This document shows, piece by piece, positions 9,191 to 18,975 of a stretch of 64,000 bases of DNA (position 1 is the first letter of the stretch; every line of letters starts with the position of its first letter). Origin of the DNA: an uncultured Alphaproteobacteria bacterium. Its GTDB lineage: Bacteria > Pseudomonadota > Alphaproteobacteria > Rhodobacterales > Rhodobacteraceae. The notes under the pieces were generated by a model, which was given only the letters and a program-made list of their open reading frames with translations, searched no databases and was not told where the DNA came from. Where the stretch lies: the NCBI GenBank assembly GCA_902573735.1, contig CACGLH010000003.1:1-64000 (forward strand), read 5' to 3'. The position numbers were made by a program, and so were the translations under genes.

Positions 9191-11659
9191 TTTAGATATC
9201 AGCATTAAGTCACTTTTCTTATTTAACATTTCTTCTTCAAAAAGCGGTATTTTAACATATTCATTTCTTAACCATAAATTAGTAAAATCATCATAATTTC
9301 TTGATAAGAAATGACCGCTTTGTCCTGTAGGAATTGAAAAAAAGGTAGAACCATTATCAGAAAAGTCTATAATAATTCTTAAAGTACTTCCATAATTTAC
9401 GTTATAGTTATTATTTATAGAATTAATTGCTTTATTCATTGATAATGTATCATCGCCTCCTGAAACTTCAAAAACTATATTCGTCAAATAAGAAATTATT
9501 GGATACTTCCCAAGTACTTTATCGATGAAATAAGCTTTATGATAGTTACCCCAAAGCCATTTTTTAATATCTTGTCCATATTTATTGGAAATAATAACTA
9601 ATGCATTATCTAATGCATTTAAGGATATTTCCTCACAGGTCTCTAACTTATTTGTTTGTTTTATATCACACCACGCAGATGCGCCATTTATATTTCTTAA
9701 TACCCTTTCTAGGAAATTAGAATTTACTGAATTAAACCAATTAACATTTTTACCAATTTCATCTTGCATTACCATTTTTTGAAATTGAGCAGCCCAAGTA
9801 TAAAAAATAAGAGGTTGGGGTAAATATATCGACATTTCTCCATTCCATTCAGCTAATAAATCGATAGCTTCTTTACGGAGATTTAAAAATTTATTATCAA
9901 TTTCTAAAACTTGTGAATACCAAAGATCTTTTGCTAATAGAGGAATTAATATCCGGGCACTTGGTGATATATTATCAATTTGAATTTCTTTAAAGCTTTC
10001 TAAAGTATGATATTCTCTCTTTGTAAATAAGTTTTGCATTCTAAAAAATCTGTGATTATCAACTAAATCATAACTTATGTGCAGTGGGAATTCTTTATTT
10101 GATAGTTTATTATTTGTATTGTAAATTACGCCATTATTTAGTATTTCAATTTCAGGCAGTTGACTAAAATCAGGTTTTTCTGTCCAACTTTTTGGTTGGA
10201 AAATACCTAATGATGGTATAGCACCAAAGTACAAAGGATATATTTGATCCCTATCAGGAATTTTTCCTGCACTAATAATTTGCACCTTATTATTATTTGC
10301 AAATAAAATATTGTAAGCTGGCACAATAAGAGAATGTAGAGACTTTTTTGCTTGCTTTATATTTGTTGACAACATGATATTTAATAATGATTCCAATGAT
10401 TTATCATTTTTACTTAACCCTGTCCATTTTAAAGCTACAGCAATTTTATCTGACTGTATTGATTTAATTCCATAGGCAGTAACAGGAAGAATTGGCCCAT
10501 TTTCTGAGGATAATATCTTATGGGTGATACCGGGTTTATCTTTTATTTCTATTAAAATATTTTTTGATTTAAATTTTTTAAATCCATTTTTACTTTTATA
10601 TTCATTATTATTTTTTGTATTTAAAACTTCTATTACTAAATCTTGATTATCTAATTTAGAGCTTGTTATACCCCAGGAAAAATATTGAGATCTTCCACTA
10701 AATATTAATGGTATTCCAGGTATTGTTGCTCCAACTACTGGCCCAGTTTCGAGTACTAATTTTACCAGCATCCAATTTATGGGAATATCAAAATTTGTAT
10801 GAAGATTATGACCAACCAGTGAATTGCCTGTAGCCGTTCTAGAACCAAGTGCAGCCCATGAATTTGAAGCATTACTTAATTTAGAAACTTGGCTATTGAT
10901 ATTTTTAGTGTAATTAATTTCAGATTGATTTACTGAGTTAAAATTTTTAAAAATATTTTTTTTTGAAAAAAGGTTATAATTTAACAAGTCATTTATATTT
11001 TTAATTTCGGGTATATTTGGGTAAATGTCCAACAACCTATCATATGGGACACCGGTATTTAGTAGACTTAATCTTATTACTTCATTTTTAGCACTTTGAT
11101 TATTCATTAAATCTTGAAGTTTTAAAATTGCTATACTATCTGCTGGTGTCCATGGAGATATTTGGGGGGGAAACATAAAAAGAATAGGTGAACCTCTACC
11201 TAACCCTTTTTCTTTTATATCTAACAATCTTTTATTAATACCGTTTGAATATGACACTAAAATACTTTTTGTATTTTTACTTAAAGAATTAAAGCTTTTT
11301 TGAGAATTATTATAAATATCAAGAGTTCTCATGAATTTATCAGTCTCTAGATAATCCTCACCAAAAATTTCAGATAACTTTCCCTTTGCAGTTTTCCTTA
11401 ATAAAATCATTTGCCATAATCTGTCTTGTGCGTGTACATATCCTAATGCATAGAAAGTATCTTCATTCGATTGACCAATAATATTTGGTATAGCATAGTC
11501 ATTTCTTATTATTTTGACGTCATTTTCAACAAAGGAGCTTGTTACAACTTTGTTATAATTAGGTATTGATTTAAATGTTAATAATGCAATAAATAAAATA
11601 GCAGATACTAAAACAGTAATTGAGAAAATTATAAATATCTTTATAGGTTTTTTTAACAT
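9179..11659 (-). CDS. Penicillin acylase family protein (Ntn hydrolase)
   Basis: 826 aa, N-terminal TM/signal, RNDYAIPNIIGQSNEDTFYALGYVHAQDRLWQM, SNASNSWAALGSRTATG nucleophile region. Confidence 0.92.
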   Translation of the reverse strand: MLKKPIKIFIIFSITVLVSAILFIALLTFKSIPNYNKVVTSSFVENDVKIIRNDYAIPNIIGQSNEDTFYALGYVHAQDRLWQMILLRKTAKGKLSEIFGEDYLETDKFMRTLDIYNNSQKSFNSLSKNTKSILVSYSNGINKRLLDIKEKGLGRGSPILFMFPPQISPWTPADSIAILKLQDLMNNQSAKNEVIRLSLLNTGVPYDRLLDIYPNIPEIKNINDLLNYNLFSKKNIFKNFNSVNQSEINYTKNINSQVSKLSNASNSWAALGSRTATGNSLVGHNLHTNFDIPINWMLVKLVLETGPVVGATIPGIPLIFSGRSQYFSWGITSSKLDNQDLVIEVLNTKNNNEYKSKNGFKKFKSKNILIEIKDKPGITHKILSSENGPILPVTAYGIKSIQSDKIAVALKWTGLSKNDKSLESLLNIMLSTNIKQAKKSLHSLIVPAYNILFANNNKVQIISAGKIPDRDQIYPLYFGAIPSLGIFQPKSWTEKPDFSQLPEIEILNNGVIYNTNNKLSNKEFPLHISYDLVDNHRFFRMQNLFTKREYHTLESFKEIQIDNISPSARILIPLLAKDLWYSQVLEIDNKFLNLRKEAIDLLAEWNGEMSIYLPQPLIFYTWAAQFQKMVMQDEIGKNVNWFNSVNSNFLERVLRNINGASAWCDIKQTNKLETCEEISLNALDNALVIISNKYGQDIKKWLWGNYHKAYFIDKVLGKYPIISYLTNIVFEVSGGDDTLSMNKAINSINNNYNVNYGSTLRIIIDFSDNGSTFFSIPTGQSGHFLSRNYDDFTNLWLRNEYVKIPLFEEEMLNKKSDLMLISKSVD

Positions 11660-11736
11660 ATTCTTTTAAAAAGAGTTACTTGATCAGAATCTTAAAATAA
11701 TTAAATGTTATGATCTTTTAAATTTGGGAGTTAAAT

Positions 11737-12594
11737 ATGTCAAAGGTTGCTTTTATTGGATTGGGGGTAATGGGTTACCCTATGGCTGGACACTTGTCAA
11801 AAAATTATAATACAACCGTTTTTAATAGAAATACAGAAAAATCAAAGAAATGGACAAGTTATTATAACGGTAAAATGGAACTTTCAATTCATAATACAGT
11901 AAAAGATGCTGATTTTGTTTTTTGCTGTGTTGGAAACGATAATGATTTATATTCAATTCTTCTAGGGGAAAATGGTGTTATTAACTCCATGAAAAAAGGA
12001 TCTATTTTAGTTGACCATACAACATGCTCTGCTAAAATTTCTAAAGAAATCTTTGATATTGCAAAAAACAAAGGAATACAATTTATGGATGCTCCTGTTT
12101 CTGGAGGGCAAATCGGTGCAGAAAATGGTAAATTAACTATCATGTGTGGGGGAAATAAAAATACTTATGATTTGGTAGAACCTAAAATCTCGTGTTATTC
12201 AAAATTTTCATTACTTATGGGTCCCGTAGGTTCTGGTCAATTAACAAAAATGGTAAATCAAATATGTATAGCTGGATTGGTTCAGGGGCTTGCAGAGGGT
12301 TTGAATTTTTCAAAAAAAGCAAAATTAAACGGAAGAAAAGTTCTTGATGTAATTTCCAAAGGTGCGGCTGGTAGCTGGCAAATGGATAATCGTGGTGAAA
12401 CTATGTTGAATGACGAATTTGACTTTGGTTTCGCAGTAGATTGGATGAGAAAAGATTTGAATATTTGCTTAGATGAAGCAAACAATAATAAAGCTAAATT
12501 ACCAATAACAGCGCTTATAAATCAATTTTATTGTGATTTGCAAGATATGGGGGGCGGCCGTTTTGATACCTCTAGTTTGATTAAGAGGCTATAA
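11737..12594 (+). CDS. NAD(P)-dependent oxidoreductase, 3-hydroxyisobutyrate dehydrogenase family
   Basis: VAFIGLGVMGYPMAGHLSK, FMDAPVSGGQIGAENGKLTIMCGG, GSGQLTKMVNQ, KDLNICLDEA. Confidence 0.92.
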   Translation: MSKVAFIGLGVMGYPMAGHLSKNYNTTVFNRNTEKSKKWTSYYNGKMELSIHNTVKDADFVFCCVGNDNDLYSILLGENGVINSMKKGSILVDHTTCSAKISKEIFDIAKNKGIQFMDAPVSGGQIGAENGKLTIMCGGNKNTYDLVEPKISCYSKFSLLMGPVGSGQLTKMVNQICIAGLVQGLAEGLNFSKKAKLNGRKVLDVISKGAAGSWQMDNRGETMLNDEFDFGFAVDWMRKDLNICLDEANNNKAKLPITALINQFYCDLQDMGGGRFDTSSLIKRL

Positions 12595-12603
12595 ATAATT
12601 CTA

Positions 12604-13182
12604 TCACCTTATGAGTCTAGAATATTTTGCCCCCTCTAGAGAGGCTCCTGCAATAACACCTTTTTGTCCAAATACTATAGCATATATAGGCTTTGTTAAG
12701 GTATTATTTGTAAAACCAAGTGATCCACCTTTCTTTCTAAAAAAAACTTCAGCATCAGCTCCAATCTCCCATCCGTCAGTTATGCGAAATGTTTTTAAAG
12801 CATCTTCTGTCATGAAAAAAATTACATGGCTATATTGCAAAGCTCCTATTTGATATCCATAAGAAGCAGATGCTACAGAATAGAAATCAACGGGAGCCCC
12901 GCCAATTTTTAAAACTCCTTCACCATAAGATCCGCCAAAAATAAATCCTGCCTTAGTTATTTTGGGGATAATTAAAGTACCTGCAGATTTTTCATAAATT
13001 GAATAAGAATCTGGAGCAATAGAAAATAAATTATCTAATGCCTCATCTGCGTTTTCAATAATTTTTCCTCCTGTATTTGTTGAATTTCTCGTGGAACATC
13101 CAACAAGTGAATTTAAAAAAAATGCAGAACTGCCTAAAATTAATAATCTTCTGCTTGAATTATTCATTTTATTTTTCCTCAA
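12604..13182 (-). CDS. YSC84/SYLF-domain lipoprotein
   Basis: Lipobox-like LVGC near N-terminus; SAGTLIIPKITKAGFIFGGSYGEGVLKIGG SYLF signature. Confidence 0.85.
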   Translation of the reverse strand: MRKNKMNNSSRRLLILGSSAFFLNSLVGCSTRNSTNTGGKIIENADEALDNLFSIAPDSYSIYEKSAGTLIIPKITKAGFIFGGSYGEGVLKIGGAPVDFYSVASASYGYQIGALQYSHVIFFMTEDALKTFRITDGWEIGADAEVFFRKKGGSLGFTNNTLTKPIYAIVFGQKGVIAGASLEGAKYSRLIR

Positions 13183-13240
13183 TTATTTTAATGTTGAAAA
13201 AATTGTTTAAGGTTTTGGTATCAATCTTACTCATAATTTT

Positions 13241-14248
13241 CTAAAAGTCTTTGCTATCTAAAAGTTTTGCAATTTCATAGGCAAAATATGTTAAAATTCC
13301 GTTACATCCAGCTCTTTTAAAACAAGAGATGGTTTCAATCAAAATATTTTTTTTATCAAATATTCCATTTTCGATCCCTTGCGCAAGCATAGCGTATTCA
13401 CCAGATACTTGGTAAGCAAAAGTGGGTACTTTAAATGTATCACTTATTTGCCTACATAAATCAAGGTAGGGCATTCCAGGTTTCACCATTACCATATCTG
13501 CTCCTTCTTTTAAATCTAAAGCCACATCTTTCAAGGCCTCATTGCTATTTAAATAATTTAATTGATAAGATTTTTTATCGCCTTTTAAATTACCAGAAGA
13601 TCCAATTGCAGCTCTAAATGGACCATAAAATCCAGAAGAAAACTTAGCAGAATAACTTAAAATTAAAGTATTTTTAAAATTATTTTTTTCCAAATTTTCT
13701 CGAATTAATTTTACTCTACCATCCATCATATCCGATGGACCTAAAATATCAGCACCAGATTCTGCTTGAACTAGTGACTGCTTTATCAAAATCTCAAGTG
13801 TTTCATCATTTAAAATTTTATCATCTTTCACTAACCCATCGTGCCCTAAAGAATTATATGGATCTAAAGCTACATCTAACATTATTCCAAGATCTGGAAT
13901 TTTCTTTTTTAATAATCTTGTAGCTCTATTAACAAGATTTTCAGGATTGTATGCCTCTTCACAATTTTGAGTTTTTAGATTTGTTGGTGTTCTAGGGAAC
14001 AAAGCAACGCATTTTATACCTAATTCAAAAGCATTACTTGCTATTTCAATTAACTTATCAACTGTATAACGATTAACTCCCGGAAGCTCATTAATTGGTT
14101 CAATCTTATCTCTCCCCTCTATTAAAAATATGGGCCATATCAAATCATTGACTGACACATTATTTTCTGCAACAAGATCTCTAATCCAAAAGTTATTTCT
14201 TAATCTTCTTCCTCGATGGTTTGGAAAATCGGCCACATAGTTAAACAT
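13241..14248 (-). CDS. hemB: Delta-aminolevulinic acid dehydratase (porphobilinogen synthase)
   Basis: RNNFWIRDLVAENNVSVNDLIWPIF, ADMVMVKPGMPYLDLCRQ, ESGADILGPSDMMDGRV. Confidence 0.95.
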   Translation of the reverse strand: MFNYVADFPNHRGRRLRNNFWIRDLVAENNVSVNDLIWPIFLIEGRDKIEPINELPGVNRYTVDKLIEIASNAFELGIKCVALFPRTPTNLKTQNCEEAYNPENLVNRATRLLKKKIPDLGIMLDVALDPYNSLGHDGLVKDDKILNDETLEILIKQSLVQAESGADILGPSDMMDGRVKLIRENLEKNNFKNTLILSYSAKFSSGFYGPFRAAIGSSGNLKGDKKSYQLNYLNSNEALKDVALDLKEGADMVMVKPGMPYLDLCRQISDTFKVPTFAYQVSGEYAMLAQGIENGIFDKKNILIETISCFKRAGCNGILTYFAYEIAKLLDSKDF

Positions 14249-14362
14249 TGATATTATCCTTTAACAGAAAATTCACCATAATTTAAATGCTAAAGTATTA
14301 AAAATATATTTCAAGTATTAGCTAAAGTTGTACAATTTTAAATTTTCTAATTGTACATATTA

Positions 14363-17300
14363 ATGATAAACAAAAACATGCTTAAAATTGATAAGTCCAA
14401 AAAAAATGAAGTTTATGGAATACCTGTCGGTTTTGAAGGACATGTAATAAATAATATTTTGTCTATAAACAAAAGAAACATTATTTATTTAGCCAAAGAT
14501 GATAAAGACGCTGAAATTATAAGAACTTCATTATTGTTTTTTAATTCAAAAACAGAAATTCATAATTTTCCAGCTTGGGATTGCTTACCTTACGATAGAT
14601 CAGGTCCAAAACTTAAAATACAATCACAACGATTATCAATATTAACCAAATTAAGTTTAGAAAGTAATGTAAATAAGGTAATTATTACTACAGTAAATGC
14701 TATTACTCAAAGAGTCATTCCTAGAATTAAACTTCAACAATTAAGCTTTGAATTAACTATAGGAAAATCGATAAATATTAATGAATTAAAAAACTTTCTT
14801 GTAAATTCTGGATATATAGAAACTGGTAAAGTATTAGAACTTGGGGATTTTTCAATTAGGGGTGGAATTATAGATATATTTCCAGCCTCATTTGAAAATC
14901 CAGTTCGATTGGATTTTTTTGGTGATTTTTTAGAGAATATGAGGTTTTTTCTTGTAGAAGATCAAAAAAGTATTGAAGGAAAATTGAATAACCTTACTAT
15001 TTTTGCAGTAAGAGAAGTATGTTTAAATCAATCTAGTATTGATCTGTTCAAAAAAAATTATTTAAAAAATTTTGGTTTACCAGATAAAACTGATTATCTC
15101 TATCATTCAATAATTTCTGGCCAAATCTTTCCAAGTTACGAACATTGGATCCCTTTTTTTTATGAGTCAATGGATACTATTTTTGATTATGTAATTGATC
15201 CAATATTAATTATCCCGTCACATTTTCAAAACACAAATGAAACAAGATCAAAGATTGTAACGGAGTATTTCGAAACTAGAAAAAATGTTCAAAAAATAGG
15301 TTCTAAGTTTAATTCCACCTATAATCCAATAGACAGTAAATTACTTTATATTAATCCCTCAGAATGGGATAAAATTATTACAAATCTTGATGTAATAAAT
15401 TTTTTTGAGTTTCAAAACCCAAAAAAGGAAAACTGGATAGATTATAAAGGTGTAATATCCAAAAACTTCGTTATTGAAAGACAAACACATGGATTAGATC
15501 TATTTGAACATGTTGTTATTCATTTAAAAGAACTATTGAATAAGAATAATGTTATAGCAATTGCTGCTTATTCAAATGCCTCAATGGAAAGATTAGAAAA
15601 AATTTTCAATGATTATGGATTGAAAAATATAAATAAATTTCAGTCATGTAATTACAATCAAGAAAAAAATAATTTTGAGTTTTTGCCAGCCAAAAAAACC
15701 TTAAATATAGGTGTTTTACCTTTAGAGCATGGATTTTCAGTTCCTGGATTAGTAGTTATTTCAGAGCAAGATATTCTAGGCAATAGGTTATACAGACAAA
15801 AAAAATATAATAAAAAAATCAAAAATCCATTACAAAATTTTTCAGAGATTAATATTGGTGATTTGGTAGTCCATATTGATCATGGAATAGGTAAATATAT
15901 AGGATTTAAATCGATTTTCGCTAATAATATTCCGCATGACTGTTTGATTATAGAATATGCTGGTGGAGATAAATTATTTTTACCTATAGAAAATCTGAGT
16001 CTTCTCTCAAAATATGGTCAAGAAGTTGGTGAGATCGATAAATTAGGAACTCTTTCCTGGCAAAATAAAAGATCAAAAGCCAAAGAGAGAATTAAAGAAA
16101 TAGCTCATGCCTTAATTTCTATTGCTGCAAAAAGGTATTTAAAAAAAGGAACAGTTCATAAAAAAGAATATTTTTCATGGAATAAATTTTGTTCAGGGTT
16201 TCAATTCGAAGAAACTGACGATCAAAATTCAGCAATTTCTGATATTCTCAAAGACCTTTCTTCAGGCTCACCAATGGATCGTCTTATTTGTGGGGATGTT
16301 GGCTTTGGTAAAACTGAGATTGCATTAAGAGCTTCAATGATAGTTGCGAACGATGGTTATCAAGTTGTTTTACTAACACCTACAACTTTACTTGCTAGAC
16401 AACATTATGAAACATTTAAAATGCGATTTAATGATTTCCCTTTTTTTATAGAAAAACTTACACGTTTCGAAAGTTTTAAACAAAGAAAGAACATAATTTA
16501 TAAATTAAAACGTGGAAAGATTGATATAATAATTGGCACACATGCTTTACTATCATCTGATATTAATTTCAAAAATTTAGGATTACTAATAGTAGATGAG
16601 GAACAACATTTTGGGGTAACCCATAAAGAGACAATAAAAAAACTCAAGGCTAATGTTCATGTGTTAACCTTGACTGCAACACCAATTCCAAGAACACTTC
16701 AATTAGCTTTTACCGGTGTAAGGGATCTTTCCATAATTAATACACCTCCAATTGATCGGTTATTAGTTAGAACTTTTGTTATGGAGTTTGATGGGGTAGT
16801 AATTCGTGAAGCATTAATGAGAGAAAAAAGTAGGGGAGGACAGAGTTTTTTTGTGGTTCCAAGAATTGCAGATATGGACAATATTATCAGTTTTTTGGAA
16901 AATGAAGTTCCTGAAATAAATTTTAAAATTGCTCATGGTCAATTAGTAGGAAGCAATTTAGACAATGTTATTGAAGAATTTATAACTAATAAGATTGATT
17001 TATTACTTTCTACTTCAATAGTTGAAAGTGGTTTAGATTTTCCTAATGCTAATACCTTAATAGTTCACCGGGCTAATATGTTTGGTTTATCACAGCTTTA
17101 TCAAATAAGAGGTAGGGTAGGTCGCTCAAAAATAAGAGCATATTGTTATTTAACTTATGAACAAAAGAATAAAATTACAAAACAAAGTGAAAAAAGATTA
17201 AAAATTCTTGCAAATATTAATTCTTTGGGCCAAGGATTTTCTTTAGCAAGTCAAGATCTTGATATTCGTGGTGCTGGAAATATTTTAGGTGATGAACAAT

Positions 17301-17878
17301 CAGGAGATATAAAAGAGGTGGGATTTGAACTTTACCAGAATATGTTAAAAGATGAAATCGATAAATTGAAAGACAACCAGTTAGAGGATAAAGCAACAGT
17401 TAATTCTTTTGTACCACAGCTTGATTTAAATGTACCAATGCTTATTCCAGAAATCTATGTTAAAGATCTAACAAGTAGATTAAGTTTATATAGAGAATTA
17501 GCTCTTTTAAAAAATGATGAGGAATTAAATGAATTTTCTGAAAGGCTTGTTGATAGGTTTGGTTCACTTCCTAACGAAGTAGAGATTCTTTTAAAAGTAA
17601 CATCAATTAAAAATATGTGTATTTCAACAGGTATTGATTTGCTAAAAATAGGATACAGTAGAATATTGATAGGTTTCTATGAAAATAACTTTTCAAATCC
17701 AAAAGCACTTATGGAATTCATTCAAAAGAATAAAAACTTTATAAAAGTAAAAGAGGATAAAATAGTCATTACAAAATCATTTATAAATGATCATAAGAAA
17801 TTAGATTTTATAAAAATGTTGGTTAAAAATTTTTACAAATTAAAAAAAACGCCCTCCAGAGAGGGCGCTAGTTATTGA
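14363..17878 (+). CDS. mfd: Transcription-repair coupling factor Mfd
   Basis: 1171-1175 aa; RecG-like helicase motifs (CGDVGFGKTEIALRA, DEEQHFGV, TATPIPRTL, QIRGRVGRS), CarD-like RID (INIGDLVVHIDHGIGKYIG). ATG 14363 preferred over TTG 14351. Confidence 0.96.
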   Translation: MINKNMLKIDKSKKNEVYGIPVGFEGHVINNILSINKRNIIYLAKDDKDAEIIRTSLLFFNSKTEIHNFPAWDCLPYDRSGPKLKIQSQRLSILTKLSLESNVNKVIITTVNAITQRVIPRIKLQQLSFELTIGKSININELKNFLVNSGYIETGKVLELGDFSIRGGIIDIFPASFENPVRLDFFGDFLENMRFFLVEDQKSIEGKLNNLTIFAVREVCLNQSSIDLFKKNYLKNFGLPDKTDYLYHSIISGQIFPSYEHWIPFFYESMDTIFDYVIDPILIIPSHFQNTNETRSKIVTEYFETRKNVQKIGSKFNSTYNPIDSKLLYINPSEWDKIITNLDVINFFEFQNPKKENWIDYKGVISKNFVIERQTHGLDLFEHVVIHLKELLNKNNVIAIAAYSNASMERLEKIFNDYGLKNINKFQSCNYNQEKNNFEFLPAKKTLNIGVLPLEHGFSVPGLVVISEQDILGNRLYRQKKYNKKIKNPLQNFSEINIGDLVVHIDHGIGKYIGFKSIFANNIPHDCLIIEYAGGDKLFLPIENLSLLSKYGQEVGEIDKLGTLSWQNKRSKAKERIKEIAHALISIAAKRYLKKGTVHKKEYFSWNKFCSGFQFEETDDQNSAISDILKDLSSGSPMDRLICGDVGFGKTEIALRASMIVANDGYQVVLLTPTTLLARQHYETFKMRFNDFPFFIEKLTRFESFKQRKNIIYKLKRGKIDIIIGTHALLSSDINFKNLGLLIVDEEQHFGVTHKETIKKLKANVHVLTLTATPIPRTLQLAFTGVRDLSIINTPPIDRLLVRTFVMEFDGVVIREALMREKSRGGQSFFVVPRIADMDNIISFLENEVPEINFKIAHGQLVGSNLDNVIEEFITNKIDLLLSTSIVESGLDFPNANTLIVHRANMFGLSQLYQIRGRVGRSKIRAYCYLTYEQKNKITKQSEKRLKILANINSLGQGFSLASQDLDIRGAGNILGDEQSGDIKEVGFELYQNMLKDEIDKLKDNQLEDKATVNSFVPQLDLNVPMLIPEIYVKDLTSRLSLYRELALLKNDEELNEFSERLVDRFGSLPNEVEILLKVTSIKNMCISTGIDLLKIGYSRILIGFYENNFSNPKALMEFIQKNKNFIKVKEDKIVITKSFINDHKKLDFIKMLVKNFYKLKKTPSREGASY
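17842..17867 (-). terminator. Intrinsic terminator, minus strand
   Basis: Minus strand reads CGCCCTC-TCTG-GAGGGCG followed by TTTTTTTT; 7-bp GC-rich perfect stem in an AT-rich context, overlapping the last codons of mfd. Confidence 0.85.
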
Positions 17879-18103
17879 GGCAGGTTTCATACAGGCAAGA
17901 AACCTATCGAGCAGTAATTCATTATTATCTAACTTCAACTGTTGCGTAAAGGTAATAATTTAAATAACTGTCTTTATATTGTAATTTTCTATCAGGTACA
18001 CAATATTTATTAATGAAATCATAATTGGGTACTGTATGTAGATGTCTTAATTTTAAATTAATTTCCAATTTGGAAAGTTTTATAATCAGCTAAATGATTC
18101 GTA

Positions 18104-18781
18104 TTAATCTTTTTTAATTAAATTGCTTTTTTCCTCATACTCTGGAACTACAAGTCCAGCTGAAATCACTAACTTTGCGGCGTTTTCAACTGTCATGTTT
18201 AACAATATTACGTCTTTTCTGGGAACAAATAGTAAAAACCCAGAAGTTGGATTAGGTGTGGTTGGAACAAATACTGTCAAAATTTCATCTTTATTAATTT
18301 TTTTTAATATTTCACCTTTTGTAACTGTAGAAATAAAAGCTATTACCCATATGCCTTTTCTTGGATATTCTACCAAACAGGCACTCTTGAATGTTTGATC
18401 TGACTTTGTAAAAACTGTTTCGGCTATTTGTTTTACTGCATTATATATTGATCTAAATACGGGTGTTCTATCAACCAAACTTTCCCAAAATTTAATAAGT
18501 TGCCTTCCAAAAAAACCTTTGGTAACCATTCCTATGATTGTTGTAAATATGAGGAAAGTTAATACACCTAGTCCCGGAATGTCCTTTCCTAGATATGTAG
18601 AAGGATTATATTTATTTGGTAACCACGGCACCACTTTATCGTCTATAAAATTTATTGCACCCCACAATAAATAAATAGTTAAAACTATGGGTGTGATTAA
18701 AACTAAACCAGTTAAAAAATTAGAACGTAATTTTTGAAATAAATTTTGATTTTTCTTTATTTTCATAATAGGTCTGATCAA
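18104..18781 (-). CDS. DUF502 family membrane protein
   Basis: LRSNFLTGLVLITPIVLTIYLLW...GRQLIKFWESLVDRTPVFRSIYNAVKQIAET typical DUF502. Confidence 0.9.
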   Translation of the reverse strand: MIRPIMKIKKNQNLFQKLRSNFLTGLVLITPIVLTIYLLWGAINFIDDKVVPWLPNKYNPSTYLGKDIPGLGVLTFLIFTTIIGMVTKGFFGRQLIKFWESLVDRTPVFRSIYNAVKQIAETVFTKSDQTFKSACLVEYPRKGIWVIAFISTVTKGEILKKINKDEILTVFVPTTPNPTSGFLLFVPRKDVILLNMTVENAAKLVISAGLVVPEYEEKSNLIKKD

Positions 18782-18891
18782 TCTCTCATATTTTGTGATT
18801 ATAGCATTATTTTTTATTTTTAGTTTTTTATTTTTAAAACATGCTTGAAATATAATTTTTTATAGTATATGTCGACTAAAAAAAATTCACA

Positions 18892-18975
18892 GATGAGATG
18901 AAGATTATTTTAAATCTAACCGGTTGCTAGATTGCATCTCATCGAGGTTATAAACCGGAAAGGAAATAATTATGG
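18892..18975 (+). ncRNA. Candidate structured rpsB mRNA leader with pseudoknot
   Basis: Outer stem GATGAGATG (18892-18900)/CATCTCATC (18935-18943); inner stem AATCTA (18913-18918)/TAGATT (18928-18933); loop CCGGTT (18920-18925) complementary to AACCGG (18953-18958) just before the AAAGGA SD. Confidence 0.8.

Noticed and set aside
12630-12645. Palindrome CCTCTAGAGAGG-like sequence
   Set aside because: Within the conserved YSC84 coding region near its C-terminus, no T-run; not a convincing terminator.
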